Shown: positions 20,479 through 29,324, counted from the stretch's first letter. The stretch is DNA of 37,791 nt from Prolixibacteraceae bacterium (GCA_028282195.1 JANQII010000332.1:1-37791); one strand, 5' to 3'. Numbers and translations are program-made. Notes: a model not told the origin generated them from the sequence alone.

Positions 20479-21243
20479 TCAAGAGAGAATATCCCCAATG
20501 GCCTTTAGCCCGTCGAGTGTAATATTTTCTTCAAGATGGTCAATCTCGTTGGTTTCAGCAGCAAGAATTTCGGAAAGGCCACCAGTTGCAATAACAAGTA
20601 GTTTTTTATTCAGGGCTTTTTCGGTTTCTGTAATCATTCGTTCAACTAAACCTGTAAATCCAATTAATATCCCTGATTGAATTGCATGAGTTGTGTTTTT
20701 TCCCAAAACAGATGGAGGAGCCTCCAATTGAACATGTGGAAGTTGTGCGGTATTGCCCGCTAAAGTTTTAATTGCAGTCCGTAATCCGGGAGCAATGGCA
20801 ACTCCCAGTATTTCCCCTTCTTTCGAAATCGTTGTGAATGTCAAGGCAGTTCCGAAGTCAATGATCATCACATCCTTTTCGTATTTGGTGAAAGCTGTCA
20901 TGGCATTGGCAACCAAATCTGTACCTATTTCAAAAGGATTAATTACTTTCAGCGGAAGTTTATCATAAATATCAGGGCCAATTAATATTGGATCCAGCCC
21001 TGTTAACACTTTGGTCATTTTTACAATTTCGGCAGAGAGCGCAGGAACCACACTACTTAAAATTACCTTAGTAAAGGAGTTTTTACAGACTTTGCCATTA
21101 ATAAAAAGCGATCTGAAAATGACTTCGTATTCGTCAGCTGTTTTTAAAGGATCAGTTTGGATTCTCCAGACTTTTTCCCATTGGTCTCCTGAATTAACTC
21201 CAAAAACAATATTTGTATTTCCAATATCAATTGCAAGTAGCAT
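20479..21243 (-). CDS. coaX: Type III pantothenate kinase
   Basis: A 254-residue cytosolic enzyme that phosphorylates pantothenate in the first step of coenzyme A synthesis. The ASKHA fold signatures are intact: phosphate loop LLAIDIGNTN (D6), the GTD catalytic-base block with D109 in PFEIGTDLVANA, and IIDFGTALTF (D129). C-terminal GILIGFTGLVERM and LLVIATGGLS are as in CoaX. Length is standard. The start is the ATG at 21243 at the family-typical N-terminus. Confidence 0.97.
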   Translation of the reverse strand: MLLAIDIGNTNIVFGVNSGDQWEKVWRIQTDPLKTADEYEVIFRSLFINGKVCKNSFTKVILSSVVPALSAEIVKMTKVLTGLDPILIGPDIYDKLPLKVINPFEIGTDLVANAMTAFTKYEKDVMIIDFGTALTFTTISKEGEILGVAIAPGLRTAIKTLAGNTAQLPHVQLEAPPSVLGKNTTHAIQSGILIGFTGLVERMITETEKALNKKLLVIATGGLSEILAAETNEIDHLEENITLDGLKAIGDILS

Positions 21244-21445
21244 GGTTATAAGCTTTATACAAAGAAAGTAAATATGCTAACTGAATGCCAGAAAAAAGAA
21301 AAAAGTTGAAAACAAAATATATTGTAACTATTAAATCTCACGTTTTTCAAATGTTGTATTTTATTTTTTACTAAATTTAACAAGCAATTATTCTCTTTTT
21401 TTAACTTTTTCAAAGACTGGGCGCTAAATAACTTATATCTGGATT

Positions 21446-21952
21446 ATGCAAAACAACAAGAACCCTTTGATTTTTGTAGTGGAAGACAACCATGTTTATA
21501 ACAAGTTGGTTGTTAGCTTTCTAAAAACAAACAAGTTTACTAATGTTGAAACATTTTACACAGGGGAAGAAGCTATTGCAGCAATGGACAAACAGCCTCG
21601 AATAGTTATTCAGGACTATTTGTTGGAGGGGATGAATGGTATTGAGGTTCTCAAGAAGGCTAAAAAGATAGTCCCTGATGTTGAATTTATCTTTTTGTCT
21701 GGACAGGATAGTATCGACATTGCTATTAATACAATGAAGTATGGAGCCTATGACTACATTGTTAAAGATCAAATGGCTTTGAAGAAAATGGTTAATAAGA
21801 TCAATAAGATTTTGTCGGTTACGCAGCTACAGAAAAGTAATAAACGTTATAAGGCTGGTGTAATTTTATTCTTTGTTGCATTGGCAATTTTTATAGTGGC
21901 TATGATTACAATTGCCATTATGTACCCGGATACCTTTGGTTTAGGAGGTTAA
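21446..21952 (+). CDS. Membrane-anchored receiver (REC) domain protein
   Basis: A 168-residue response-regulator receiver domain followed by one transmembrane helix and no output domain. The REC acidic pair E13/D14 (VVEDN), phospho-acceptor D57 (VIQDYLLEGMNG), conserved S85 (FLSGQD) and K107 (YIVKDQM) are all present, so phosphorylation is plausible. A short basic linker (SNKRYKAG) leads to the hydrophobic segment at about 137-159. Its N-terminus must be cytoplasmic. It may be a phosphate sink, a localisation module or a partner of a histidine kinase encoded elsewhere. It ends convergently, sharing its stop codon bases with the S41 protease gene. Confidence 0.9.
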   Translation: MQNNKNPLIFVVEDNHVYNKLVVSFLKTNKFTNVETFYTGEEAIAAMDKQPRIVIQDYLLEGMNGIEVLKKAKKIVPDVEFIFLSGQDSIDIAINTMKYGAYDYIVKDQMALKKMVNKINKILSVTQLQKSNKRYKAGVILFFVALAIFIVAMITIAIMYPDTFGLGG

Positions 21953-23688
21953 TTATTAATTATTATATCATGAAAAACCCGGTTTTTAGTACTGGGTTTT
22001 TTTATGTGGCTCATCGAAATAACTTTGCCAGGAGTAAATGTTAAACTGTACACCTCAGGGTCTTTGATTAACTTTTTGGCTTTAGCAATTCCTTTATCAT
22101 TTATAATTGCTGATCGTATTGCTCCTTTTTGAAAATAATACCGGGTAACAATTTCATCGGTAAGCATATCGGCAATCTCTTCCCTGAATTGCTCTAAATC
22201 TTTATCCAGTTCGTGTCCGATTTTTATTTTCAGGTTTTCAAATTGTTCCTCGGCAACAGAGTAATAGCGTTCTTTTTTTGCGATTTCCAAGAGCTCTTTG
22301 AATTGCTTTTCGGTCGCAGATTCGTAAGAAAAATCCTTTGATTTCACGAACTCTTTAAATTCAGCAAAAATTTCATCGTTAATCTTAAATTCTTCGGGCG
22401 ATGCGATGGTTTCGTTTTTATTTGCAAATTGGGTGGCAAAATCAAAAAACATAAAATCCCGAACAAGATGAATGCTAAGGCTACTCAAAATATCAAGGTC
22501 TATTTTAACGTCGGGAACAATTCCTCCGCCATCGTACACTTTACGTCCTTTTTTCGTGGTAAATTCAGTAATCAGTGAATCAGGAACAGTTCCAACACTT
22601 CCGTCATCATTTCTATGAGAATAATCAAGGGCCTGAATACAACGACCACTTGGGATATAATATTTTGCGGTAGTAATTTTCAATTGTGTATTGTAGCTAA
22701 GTTCACGTGTTGTTTGAACCAAACCTTTCCCGAAAGTTCTTGCACCAACAATAACCCCTCTGTCTAAGTCCTGTATGGCACCAGCAACAATTTCTGAGGC
22801 TGAGGCTGAGCTTCTGTTAACCAATACTGCAACAGGCATTATCGTATCCAGCGGCTCCTCAGTGGCTTTATACACTTTATCCCATTGTTTTACCTTTCCC
22901 CGTGTGCTAACTACTTCTTCCCCTTTAGGAACAAAAAAATTGGTAATTTTTACAGCCTCAATAAGCAATCCACCTGGATTTGAACGAAGGTCAAGTACCA
23001 ACGATTTGGCTTTCTTTTGCTCTTTCAATTCAACAAAGGCTTTTTTTACTTCTTCGCTGCAATTGGCGGTGAAATTTGATAAACGGATGTATGCCGTTTC
23101 ATCATCAAGCATTCCGTAATAGGGGACAGCATCAATGTGAATTTTTTCACGAACTACATCAAAGTTCCTGGTTTTCTTTTCGCCTGGTCGTTTAACTTTA
23201 ATTTTTACTACTTGGTTTGCAGGTCCTTTCAGTAGGTTACTCACATCTTCGGTATTCATCTTTTGAGTTTCTTTTCCTGAAACTTCAATAATAACATCTC
23301 CGGCTTTTAAGCCTGACTTGTGGGCTGGAAACCCCTCGTAGGGTTCAGCTATTACCACTTTATCACCATGCTTACTGATTAGTGCTCCGATACCGGCATA
23401 TTCTCCTGTAGTCATAAATTTGAAATCTTCCATATCCGATTCAGGAATGTAGTTCGTATATGGATCAAGGGACTGAAGCATTTCATCAATACTGGTTTTT
23501 ACCAAATCAGTCGGGTTAATATCGTCCACATAAAACAGGTTAAGTTCCCTGAAAAGGGTATAGTAGATATCCAGGTTTTTATCAATTAAAAAAAGCTTAT
23601 CATCACGATTGAGTGCTGTAAACAATACCAAAATACCCAGCAAGCCACTCAATACAATTCCTATCCTTGATTTCTTATTCAATTTCAT
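21949..23688 (-). CDS. S41-family C-terminal processing peptidase
   Basis: A 579-residue membrane-anchored serine protease (CtpA/Prc family). The start is the ATG at 23688 (MKLNKKSR); the frame runs upstream but that part is not family-like. Layout: N-terminal signal anchor (about 8-25), a helical segment ending SLDPYTNYIPES, PDZ domain (about 90-170, EPYEGFPAHKSGLKAGDVI), then the protease core VLDLRSNPGG and NRSSASASEIVAG with the catalytic Ser among residues 293-298, and general base K321 in FGKGLVQ. The last residues overlap a hairpin terminator belonging to the opposite gene. It trims C-termini of envelope proteins. Confidence 0.95.
   Translation of the reverse strand: MKLNKKSRIGIVLSGLLGILVLFTALNRDDKLFLIDKNLDIYYTLFRELNLFYVDDINPTDLVKTSIDEMLQSLDPYTNYIPESDMEDFKFMTTGEYAGIGALISKHGDKVVIAEPYEGFPAHKSGLKAGDVIIEVSGKETQKMNTEDVSNLLKGPANQVVKIKVKRPGEKKTRNFDVVREKIHIDAVPYYGMLDDETAYIRLSNFTANCSEEVKKAFVELKEQKKAKSLVLDLRSNPGGLLIEAVKITNFFVPKGEEVVSTRGKVKQWDKVYKATEEPLDTIMPVAVLVNRSSASASEIVAGAIQDLDRGVIVGARTFGKGLVQTTRELSYNTQLKITTAKYYIPSGRCIQALDYSHRNDDGSVGTVPDSLITEFTTKKGRKVYDGGGIVPDVKIDLDILSSLSIHLVRDFMFFDFATQFANKNETIASPEEFKINDEIFAEFKEFVKSKDFSYESATEKQFKELLEIAKKERYYSVAEEQFENLKIKIGHELDKDLEQFREEIADMLTDEIVTRYYFQKGAIRSAIINDKGIAKAKKLIKDPEVYSLTFTPGKVISMSHIKKPSTKNRVFHDIIINN
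21973..22003 (+). terminator. Terminator of the receiver gene, inside the protease 3' coding end
   Basis: AAACCCGG/CTGGGTTT with one G-U pair, loop of 9 bases, then a T-run to 22003. It terminates plus-strand transcription 21 bases after the receiver stop while also encoding the last codons of the convergent protease. Confidence 0.75.
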
Positions 23689-23712
23689 ATTCCTAATTTT
23701 TTTCTGAAACAA

Positions 23713-23720
23713 CAAAAGTA
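23713..23720 (-). promoter_or_regulatory. Candidate -7 box of the S41 protease gene
   Basis: TACTTTTG on the minus strand fits TAnnTTTG and lies 25 bases upstream of the ATG at 23688. No clear -33 TTTG was seen. Confidence 0.5.
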
Positions 23721-23827
23721 ATAAAGCTGTTGATTTATCTAACTATACTTTCACGACCAATTAGTTAATTAATTTTAATTGGCATTACAACCAGATTTTT
23801 ATTTTCTTTACCTTCTTCTTTAAAATA

Positions 23828-25276
23828 ATGATGATGGGAGCACTTAGTATCTTCAAAAAATACAATAAAACTTTTTGGGCATCAAATACAATTGAATTGT
23901 TTGAAAGATGGGCCTGGTACGGATTTTATATGGCTTTGGCTTTATTTCTTGTTAACTCGAAAGATACCGGAGCATTAGGGTTTACCCAGGCGCAGAAGGG
24001 GATCATAATGGGCACAGGCTCTATGCTATTATATTTTTTACCCGTTGTAACCGGGGCTATTGCAGACAAAGTAGGGTATAAAAAAATCCTCTACCTGTCT
24101 TTTGCTCTTTACATTTCCGGGTTTTACATGATGCGGAGCTTTCACAGTTTTGAAATGGCCTTTTTCTCATTTATCTGGATTTGTGTCGGAGGTGCATTCT
24201 TTAAGCCAATCATTACGGCCATGATTTCCAAAACTACCAATTCTGAAACAGCATCCATTGGATTTGGTATTTTTTATATGATGGTGAATATTGGTGGGTT
24301 TATTGGTCCTTTTATTGCAGGTATTTTGCTGAAGAAAGGATGGGATTACGTGTTTTTCATGTCGATCATTGTAGTTGCATTGAATTATGTAGTTACCTTT
24401 TTCTTTTTTAAGGAACCGATTGAAAAAAGCAGTGAGAGAGGTTTAGCAAAAAAGATAGGGCAAGCTTTTATAAATATATGGATTACGATGCAGAACTGGC
24501 GCTATGTCTTGTTTCTGATTATCATGTCGATATTTTGGGCAGCATATAACCAGTTGTATTATACATTTCCTGTTTTTGTTGATGAATGGGTAGATATAAC
24601 CATTTTGTATGATGCTTTACACTCCATTCTCCCTGGCTTAGCTGAAGCTGTTGGAAATGAAAATGGGAGCATTTCAACCCCTACTTTTTTAAGCCTTAAT
24701 TCCTTTTTTATCATTTGTTTTCAATTGGTAGTTTCGGCATTTGTTATGCGTTTTCGGTCATTAACAGCCATGATGGGTGGTATTTTTGTTTTGGCTGGTG
24801 GATTGGGTTTAATGTTCTCTTTTCAAAGCGGATGGATTATCATGCTGGGAGTGCTGATTTTTGCATTGGGCGAAATGGCCAGCTCGCCAAAATTCACCGA
24901 ATATGTTGGCCGGATTGCCCCGGATGATAAAAAGGCACTTTATCTGGGTTCTTCTTACATTGCTATTGCATTGGGTCATCAAATTGCCGGATTCCTGTCG
25001 GGAAGTCTTTACGAAGAAATCTCAGATAAGATTTTCTTGTTGAAAAAGGAAGTTGCCGAACGTGGCCTTCAAATCCCTGAAGTTTCAGCGGAATTTACTA
25101 AAAACGATTATTTGCAGGAAGCTGCTCAACAAATGAATATGACTGTTTCAGAATTGTCTGACTTTTTGTGGGTGAATTATCACCCTCAGAATATCTGGAT
25201 GATTTATGCAGGGGTTGCATTTTTGGCTGTCGTTTTGCTTTGGATTTATGACAGGGTAATTTTGAAAAGGCAGTAG
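23828..25276 (+). CDS. POT/MFS-family transporter, probably peptide
   Basis: A 482-residue integral membrane protein with about 12-14 hydrophobic spans. The N-terminal E-x-x-E-R motif of proton-coupled oligopeptide transporters is present (E23, E26, R27 in TIELFERWAWYG), as is the FKPIITAMISK and FYMMVNIGGFIGP segment similar to the POT signature. It is shorter in conserved blocks than DtpA-like proteins, so substrate specificity is uncertain. Three consecutive ATG codons at 23828-23836 leave the exact start open. It converges on the glycosylase gene with one base between stops. Confidence 0.85.
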   Translation: MMMGALSIFKKYNKTFWASNTIELFERWAWYGFYMALALFLVNSKDTGALGFTQAQKGIIMGTGSMLLYFLPVVTGAIADKVGYKKILYLSFALYISGFYMMRSFHSFEMAFFSFIWICVGGAFFKPIITAMISKTTNSETASIGFGIFYMMVNIGGFIGPFIAGILLKKGWDYVFFMSIIVVALNYVVTFFFFKEPIEKSSERGLAKKIGQAFINIWITMQNWRYVLFLIIMSIFWAAYNQLYYTFPVFVDEWVDITILYDALHSILPGLAEAVGNENGSISTPTFLSLNSFFIICFQLVVSAFVMRFRSLTAMMGGIFVLAGGLGLMFSFQSGWIIMLGVLIFALGEMASSPKFTEYVGRIAPDDKKALYLGSSYIAIALGHQIAGFLSGSLYEEISDKIFLLKKEVAERGLQIPEVSAEFTKNDYLQEAAQQMNMTVSELSDFLWVNYHPQNIWMIYAGVAFLAVVLLWIYDRVILKRQ

Positions 25277-25277
25277 G

Positions 25278-25793
25278 TTAGGTACAAAACCTCCACCTTT
25301 TGCTTACCCAGGGTTCACCGGCATAATCAATACCGATGCGCGGAGTTGATTTGAAATTAACTATAGGTTCGGAGTCTTCAACCCATAATCGTGTTGAAGT
25401 TTCAAGGTTTTCACCATAGAATGAACGATCGAGTTGCAGTTCGCGACCAAGTTTCCCAGGTCCATCAAACCCTTCTATGCCCCTGATCAGAACCGCAGAT
25501 GCATTCTCTTCGTTTTCTGTTACAAAATTTAGAAGCCAATACATCCCGTAAATCAGGTAAACGTAAATATGCCCTCCATCCTGAAACATGATTTCTGTTC
25601 GTTTTGTCCTTCCTTTACTTGAATGGCAAGCTAAATCTTCTTGTCCGCAATAAGCTTCCGTTTCTGTAATTCGATAATGTTTTATTTCACCATTCCCAAA
25701 ATCCCTAACAATTAATTTCCCCAACAAGTCTTGAGCAACAGTAACCGTATCGCGTTGGAAAAAATCGGCTTTTAATCGTTTGTTTTTGATCAT
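25278..25793 (-). CDS. DNA-3-methyladenine glycosylase, AAG/MPG type
   Basis: A 171-residue base-excision-repair enzyme that removes alkylated purines. The ATG at 25793 (MIKNKRLKADFF) is preferred to the upstream start because family proteins begin just before the DFF motif. Visible motifs: LLGKLIVR, the catalytic RITETEAYCG (E46), LACHSSKGRTKRTEIMF, and GHIYVYLIYGMYWLLNFV, followed by AVLIRGIE and DGPGKLGREL. Ends with the usual PRIGIDYAGEPWVSKRWRF. All functional blocks are intact. Confidence 0.95.
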   Translation of the reverse strand: MIKNKRLKADFFQRDTVTVAQDLLGKLIVRDFGNGEIKHYRITETEAYCGQEDLACHSSKGRTKRTEIMFQDGGHIYVYLIYGMYWLLNFVTENEENASAVLIRGIEGFDGPGKLGRELQLDRSFYGENLETSTRLWVEDSEPIVNFKSTPRIGIDYAGEPWVSKRWRFCT

Positions 25794-25817
25794 GATGCGA
25801 ATATAGCAATTTGTCAT

Positions 25818-26031
25818 TTAGTCATTAATTGTCATTAGACATTAGTTGGAATTTAGTAGTAAATAACTAAATCTTTGAATTTAACTCGAAACCCGCAACC
25901 CGCAACTCTCAACAGATTACTTCTTCGCTTTGCTCATCGTAATGACGAGTTCATTTCGAACTCCAAATTTCCAGTTCCTGGCTTCCCCTTGTAAATCTTT
26001 GCGTTAAATTTCTTTTTGGGAGTTTTTTCTG
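25818..26031. repeat. Intergenic dispersed simple repeats
   Basis: No gene. It holds runs of gtcatta/cattag words (25818-25850; similar words near 32728-32750), aacccgcaacccgcaa (about 25885-25905; similar near 31740-31770), and cttcgctttgctcatcgtaa followed by tgacgag (about 25925-25952), the kind of short dispersed repeat common in intergenic DNA. Confidence 0.55.
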
Positions 26032-26062
26032 TTTGGTTTTTCCGAAAAAAGAAATACTTTTG
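26032..26062 (+). promoter_or_regulatory. Promoter of the rplM-rpsI-rpsB-tsf operon
   Basis: TTTG at 26032-26035 and TACTTTTG at 26055-26062 with 19 bases between them match the Bacteroidetes -33/-7 promoter layout well. Transcription would begin near 26070. Confidence 0.8.
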
Positions 26063-26069
26063 CAGTCCC

Positions 26070-26223
26070 GATTATTGTCCGTATGTGAAGTTCTTATAAA
26101 TTGTTGAAAATCTTAGGAGTAGATCAGTTATCAACATGCCCGATGTTAATAAATTGTATTACTCGTAAGTGACTGATGAATAAGAATTTGCAGTTTTAAG
26201 TGTTAATTAAAAAATTAAAACAA
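26070..26223 (+). promoter_or_regulatory. Long 5' leader of rplM
   Basis: About 150 untranslated bases separate the promoter from the rplM start. Such leaders in ribosomal protein operons often bind a product of the operon. I see no strong long stem by eye, so this is only a candidate autoregulatory leader. Confidence 0.35.
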
Positions 26224-26682
26224 GTGGATACCTTAAGTTATAAGACCGTTTCAGCCAATAGTGCAACGGTAAATAAAGAATGGGTTGTTGTAGATGCAAC
26301 GGATATGGTGCTAGGCCGTTTGGCTTCATCTGTTGCTAAAATGTTGAGAGGGAAGCATAAACCCAATTTTACCCCTCATGCTGACTGTGGTGACAACGTA
26401 ATTGTTATCAATGCAGAAAAAGTAAAACTTACCGGAAAAAAAATGACTGATAAAGTTTATCTTCGTCATACCGGATACCCTGGTGGTCAACGCTCTCAAA
26501 CTCCTGAGGATATTATGACTAAATACCCTGAAAGACTGGTTGAAAAAGCTGTAAAAGGGATGTTGCCTAAAAACCGTTTAGGCCGCAAAATTTACGGTAA
26601 TATGAAGGTATATGTTGGCCCTGAGCACAAACAAGAAGCTCAAAACCCAAAAGTAATTGATTTAAATACGATTAAATTATAA
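26224..26682 (+). CDS. rplM: Ribosomal protein uL13
   Basis: A 152-residue large-subunit ribosomal protein. The frame extends to a GTG at 26200, but the GTG at 26224 precedes DTLSYKT, the usual N-terminus in Bacteroidetes, and gives the normal length. Family blocks WVVVDATDMVLGRLAS, GDNVIVINAEKVKLTGKK, HTGYPGG and GMLPKNRLGRK are all present. It is followed by rpsI after two bases, the standard L13-S9 pairing. GTG rather than ATG is the only mild oddity. Confidence 0.97.
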   Translation: MDTLSYKTVSANSATVNKEWVVVDATDMVLGRLASSVAKMLRGKHKPNFTPHADCGDNVIVINAEKVKLTGKKMTDKVYLRHTGYPGGQRSQTPEDIMTKYPERLVEKAVKGMLPKNRLGRKIYGNMKVYVGPEHKQEAQNPKVIDLNTIKL

Positions 26683-26684
26683 CA

Positions 26685-27071
26685 ATGGAAGTAGTAAACA
26701 CCTTAGGACGTAGGAAAAGTGCCGTTGCCCGTATTTATGTAAGCGAAGGCAAAGGAAACATTACCATTAACAAAAGGGACTTAAAAGAATATTTCCCAAA
26801 TGGTACGCTACAGTATATTGTTATGCAGCCACTCAACTTGATTGGTGTAGCTGATCAGTACGATATTAAAGTAAACCTGGACGGCGGTGGTATTAAAGGC
26901 CAGGCCGAAGCTTTACGTTTAGCGATTTCAAGAGCATTGATTGAAATTAATGCTGAGTCTCGCCCTGAGCTTAAGGCTGCCGGATTCCTTACCCGTGACC
27001 CACGTGAGGTTGAGCGTAAGAAACCAGGACAACCAAAAGCACGTAAGCGTTTCCAGTTCTCAAAACGTTAA
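26685..27071 (+). CDS. rpsI: Ribosomal protein uS9
   Basis: A 128-residue small-subunit ribosomal protein beginning MEVVNTLGRRKSAVARIY and ending in the basic tail KARKRFQFSKR that reaches the P-site tRNA. The GGGIKGQAEALRLAISRAL block is intact. It is two bases downstream of rplM and co-transcribed with it. Confidence 0.98.
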   Translation: MEVVNTLGRRKSAVARIYVSEGKGNITINKRDLKEYFPNGTLQYIVMQPLNLIGVADQYDIKVNLDGGGIKGQAEALRLAISRALIEINAESRPELKAAGFLTRDPREVERKKPGQPKARKRFQFSKR

Positions 27072-27101
27072 TCGATTTTTTAATAATAACTGTGGATCTG
27101 A

Positions 27102-27140
27102 AACCACTGAGACTTCACTCGAATGGACTACTCAGAGGTT
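27102..27140 (+). promoter_or_regulatory. Hairpin in the rpsI-rpsB gap
   Basis: AACCACTGAG (27102-27111) pairs with CTCAGAGGTT (27131-27140) with one mismatch and a 19-base loop. It lies 33 bases before the rpsB ATG, a suitable place for S2 feedback control, as is known for rpsB leaders in other phyla. Direct homology to those is not claimed. Confidence 0.5.
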
Positions 27141-27173
27141 GCTTTTCAACAAATTAATTCAAAAAGTAAAAAG

Positions 27174-27983
27174 ATGCCAAGAACTAATTTTCAAGAATTA
27201 TTGGACGCAGGTGTTCACTTTGGACACTTGAAAAGAAAGTGGAATCCAAACATGGCTCCATACATTTTCATGGAGAAAAATGGTATCCACATTATCGACC
27301 TTCAAAAAACAGTTGTAAAAATTGACGAAGCTGCTGCCGCTATTAAGCAAATCGCCAAGTCGGGCCGCAAGATTCTTTTTGTTGCTACCAAAAAGCAAGC
27401 AAAAGAAATCGTTGCTGATTTAGTAGGCGGGGTAAATATGCCATACGTTGTTGAACGTTGGCCAGGTGGTATGCTTACCAACTTCCCAACGATCCGTAAA
27501 GCTGTTAAAAAAATGATCTCTATCGATAAGATGATGAAAGACAGCAGTTGGGATAACTTGTCAAAACGCGAAAAACTTCAAATTACCCGTCAACGTGCGA
27601 AGTTGGAGAAAATTTTGGGTAGTATTTCTGATCTTACCCGTCTTCCGGCTGCATTGTTCGTTGTTGATGTATTGAAAGAGAAAATCGCTGTTCGTGAAGC
27701 ACAAAAATTAGGTATCCCTGTATTTGCAATGGTTGATACGAACTCTGAGCCAGAAGGTTTGGATTTCGTTATCCCGGCAAATGATGACGCTTCACAATCA
27801 ATTCGTTTGGTTGTTCGCTTGATGACTGAGGCAATTGGTGAAGGTTTAAACGAACGCAAAGTTGAGCGTGAAAATGAAGAAGCAGAAGCCAGCAAGAAAA
27901 AAGCAAAAGATGAGAAAAAATCTGCTGCTAAAGCTGAAGAAGTAGAAGAGGAAGCTGCTGAAGCTGAAAAGAAAGAAGATTAA
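27174..27983 (+). CDS. rpsB: Ribosomal protein uS2
   Basis: A 269-residue small-subunit protein. The ATG at 27174 (MPRTNFQELLDAGVHFGH) is the family start; the longer frame from 27123 translates the leader hairpin. Core motifs HLKRKWNPNMAPYIF, LFVATKKQA, RWPGGMLTNF and PVFAMVDTNSEPEG are intact. The last 35 residues are a low-complexity Lys/Glu/Ala tail, commonly seen in Bacteroidetes S2. It precedes tsf by 33 bases. Confidence 0.98.
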   Translation: MPRTNFQELLDAGVHFGHLKRKWNPNMAPYIFMEKNGIHIIDLQKTVVKIDEAAAAIKQIAKSGRKILFVATKKQAKEIVADLVGGVNMPYVVERWPGGMLTNFPTIRKAVKKMISIDKMMKDSSWDNLSKREKLQITRQRAKLEKILGSISDLTRLPAALFVVDVLKEKIAVREAQKLGIPVFAMVDTNSEPEGLDFVIPANDDASQSIRLVVRLMTEAIGEGLNERKVERENEEAEASKKKAKDEKKSAAKAEEVEEEAAEAEKKED

Positions 27984-28016
27984 TTGCTCATTTAAACAAT
28001 AATAAATTAAACAATT

Positions 28017-28844
28017 ATGGCAATTACTGCTACAGATGTAATGAAGTTGCGTAAAGCAACCGGCGCCGGAATGATGGACTGCAAAAAGGCCCTTACCGAC
28101 GCGAATGGTGACTTTGATGGCGCTGTTCAAATTATCCGTGAAAAAGGTAAACTCGTAGCAAGCAAGCGTTCTGATCGTGAGGCATCAGAAGGTGTAGCAC
28201 TTGCTAAAGTATCTGATGATAATAAATTTGGAGCTATCGTAGTGTTGAACTGCGAAACAGACTTCGTTGCTAAAAACGATGATTTTGTAAAGAAAACGGA
28301 TAGCTTCGCTAGTGTTGCAGTTGCAGATAAACCAGCAGACCTTGAAGGTTTGAAAGGCCTTGATGTTGATGGTCGTACTGTTGCTGATCACGTAACTGAG
28401 CAAACTGGTGTTATCGGTGAAAAGATTGAGTTGGGACACTTCGCAAGTGTTGAAGCTGAATTCGTTGTTGGTTACATTCACCCAGGTAATAAACTAGCTA
28501 CTTTGGTTGGTTTTAATAAAGCTGGATTTGATGCTCAGGTTGCAAAAGATGTTGCAATGCAAGTTGCTGCAATGAACCCTGTTGCTGTTGATAAAGATGC
28601 AGTTTCTCAGGAAGTAATTGATAAAGAACTGGAAATCGCTAAGGAAAAATTCCGTCAGGAAGGTAAACCAGAAGCAATGCTTGACAAAATTGCTCAAGGT
28701 TCTTTGAACAAATTCTTTAAAGAAAGCACTTTATTGAACCAGGCTTTTGTAAAAGACAACAAGCAAACGGTGAAGGATTATCTTGGTTCAGTTGATAAAG
28801 AGTTAACTGTAACTTCTTTCCAACGTTTTGCTCTTTCTGAATAA
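28017..28844 (+). CDS. tsf: Translation elongation factor Ts
   Basis: A 275-residue guanine-nucleotide exchange factor for EF-Tu. The N-terminal UBA-like domain (VMKLRKATGAGMMDCKKAL), the TDFVAKN contact motif (about 80-88) and the core domains are complete. Last gene of the operon, with a terminator 27 bases after the stop. Confidence 0.98.
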   Translation: MAITATDVMKLRKATGAGMMDCKKALTDANGDFDGAVQIIREKGKLVASKRSDREASEGVALAKVSDDNKFGAIVVLNCETDFVAKNDDFVKKTDSFASVAVADKPADLEGLKGLDVDGRTVADHVTEQTGVIGEKIELGHFASVEAEFVVGYIHPGNKLATLVGFNKAGFDAQVAKDVAMQVAAMNPVAVDKDAVSQEVIDKELEIAKEKFRQEGKPEAMLDKIAQGSLNKFFKESTLLNQAFVKDNKQTVKDYLGSVDKELTVTSFQRFALSE

Positions 28845-28871
28845 GATTTTATTTATTTGAAATATATTAAG

Positions 28872-28901
28872 GCCTGTGTGAGTTTCATGCAGGCTTTTTT
28901 T
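28872..28901 (+). terminator. Terminator of the rplM-tsf operon
   Basis: GCCTGTGTG pairs with CATGCAGGC (one G-U and one mismatch tolerated), 5-base loop, then a run of seven T. Confidence 0.85.
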
Positions 28902-28980
28902 GTGAAATCTTCCGGGTGATGAGAATTTCATACGCATTATTAAATCAACTATTAAGTTGGCAACAAGCAAAAAAATTAAA

Positions 28981-29003
28981 AATATTACCATTTTGGTAAT
29001 ATT
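28981..29003. promoter_or_regulatory. Operator palindrome of higBA
   Basis: Perfect inverted repeat AATATTACCA-ttt-TGGTAATATT, ending four bases before the TATATTTG -7 box. It is well placed for autorepression by the HigA antitoxin. Confidence 0.85.
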
Positions 29004-29006
29004 CAC

Positions 29007-29014
29007 TATATTTG
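29007..29014 (+). promoter_or_regulatory. -7 box of the higBA operon
   Basis: TATATTTG fits TAnnTTTG and lies 16 bases before the TTG start of higB, so the leader is very short. Confidence 0.6.
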
Positions 29015-29029
29015 TGGTAAAAGAATATT

Positions 29030-29323
29030 TTGAGAGTTATTGCAAAACGAACTTTGAAAGAATTTTGGGAACTAAATCCTGACAGCGAGCAACAGCTAAT
29101 TGTTTGGTATCGTGAAGCGAATAAAGCGGATTGGAACAGTCCAAACGAAATCAAAGCTCAATATGCATCAGCCAGTATTTTAAAAAATAGTCGGGTCGTA
29201 TTTAATATTTGTGGAAACAAGTACCGGCTGGTTGTAGAAATCAATTTCCCAAGAAAATGGGTGTTTATCCGATTTATTGGAACTCACAAAGAATATGATA
29301 AAATAGACGCCAACAGCATTTGA
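29030..29323 (+). CDS. higB: HigB-type mRNA-interferase toxin
   Basis: A 97-residue RelE-superfamily toxin of the HigB type, expected to cleave ribosome-bound mRNA. It starts at TTG (29030), giving MRVIAKRTLKEFWE, the family N-terminus; there is no ATG alternative. The core SILKNSRVVFNICGNKYRLVVEINFPRKWVFIRFIGTHKEYD is continuous and complete in family terms. The toxin-first order with an HTH antitoxin one base after the stop is characteristic of higBA. A palindromic operator and -7 box precede it. Confidence 0.9.
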   Translation: MRVIAKRTLKEFWELNPDSEQQLIVWYREANKADWNSPNEIKAQYASASILKNSRVVFNICGNKYRLVVEINFPRKWVFIRFIGTHKEYDKIDANSI

Positions 29324-29324
29324 T

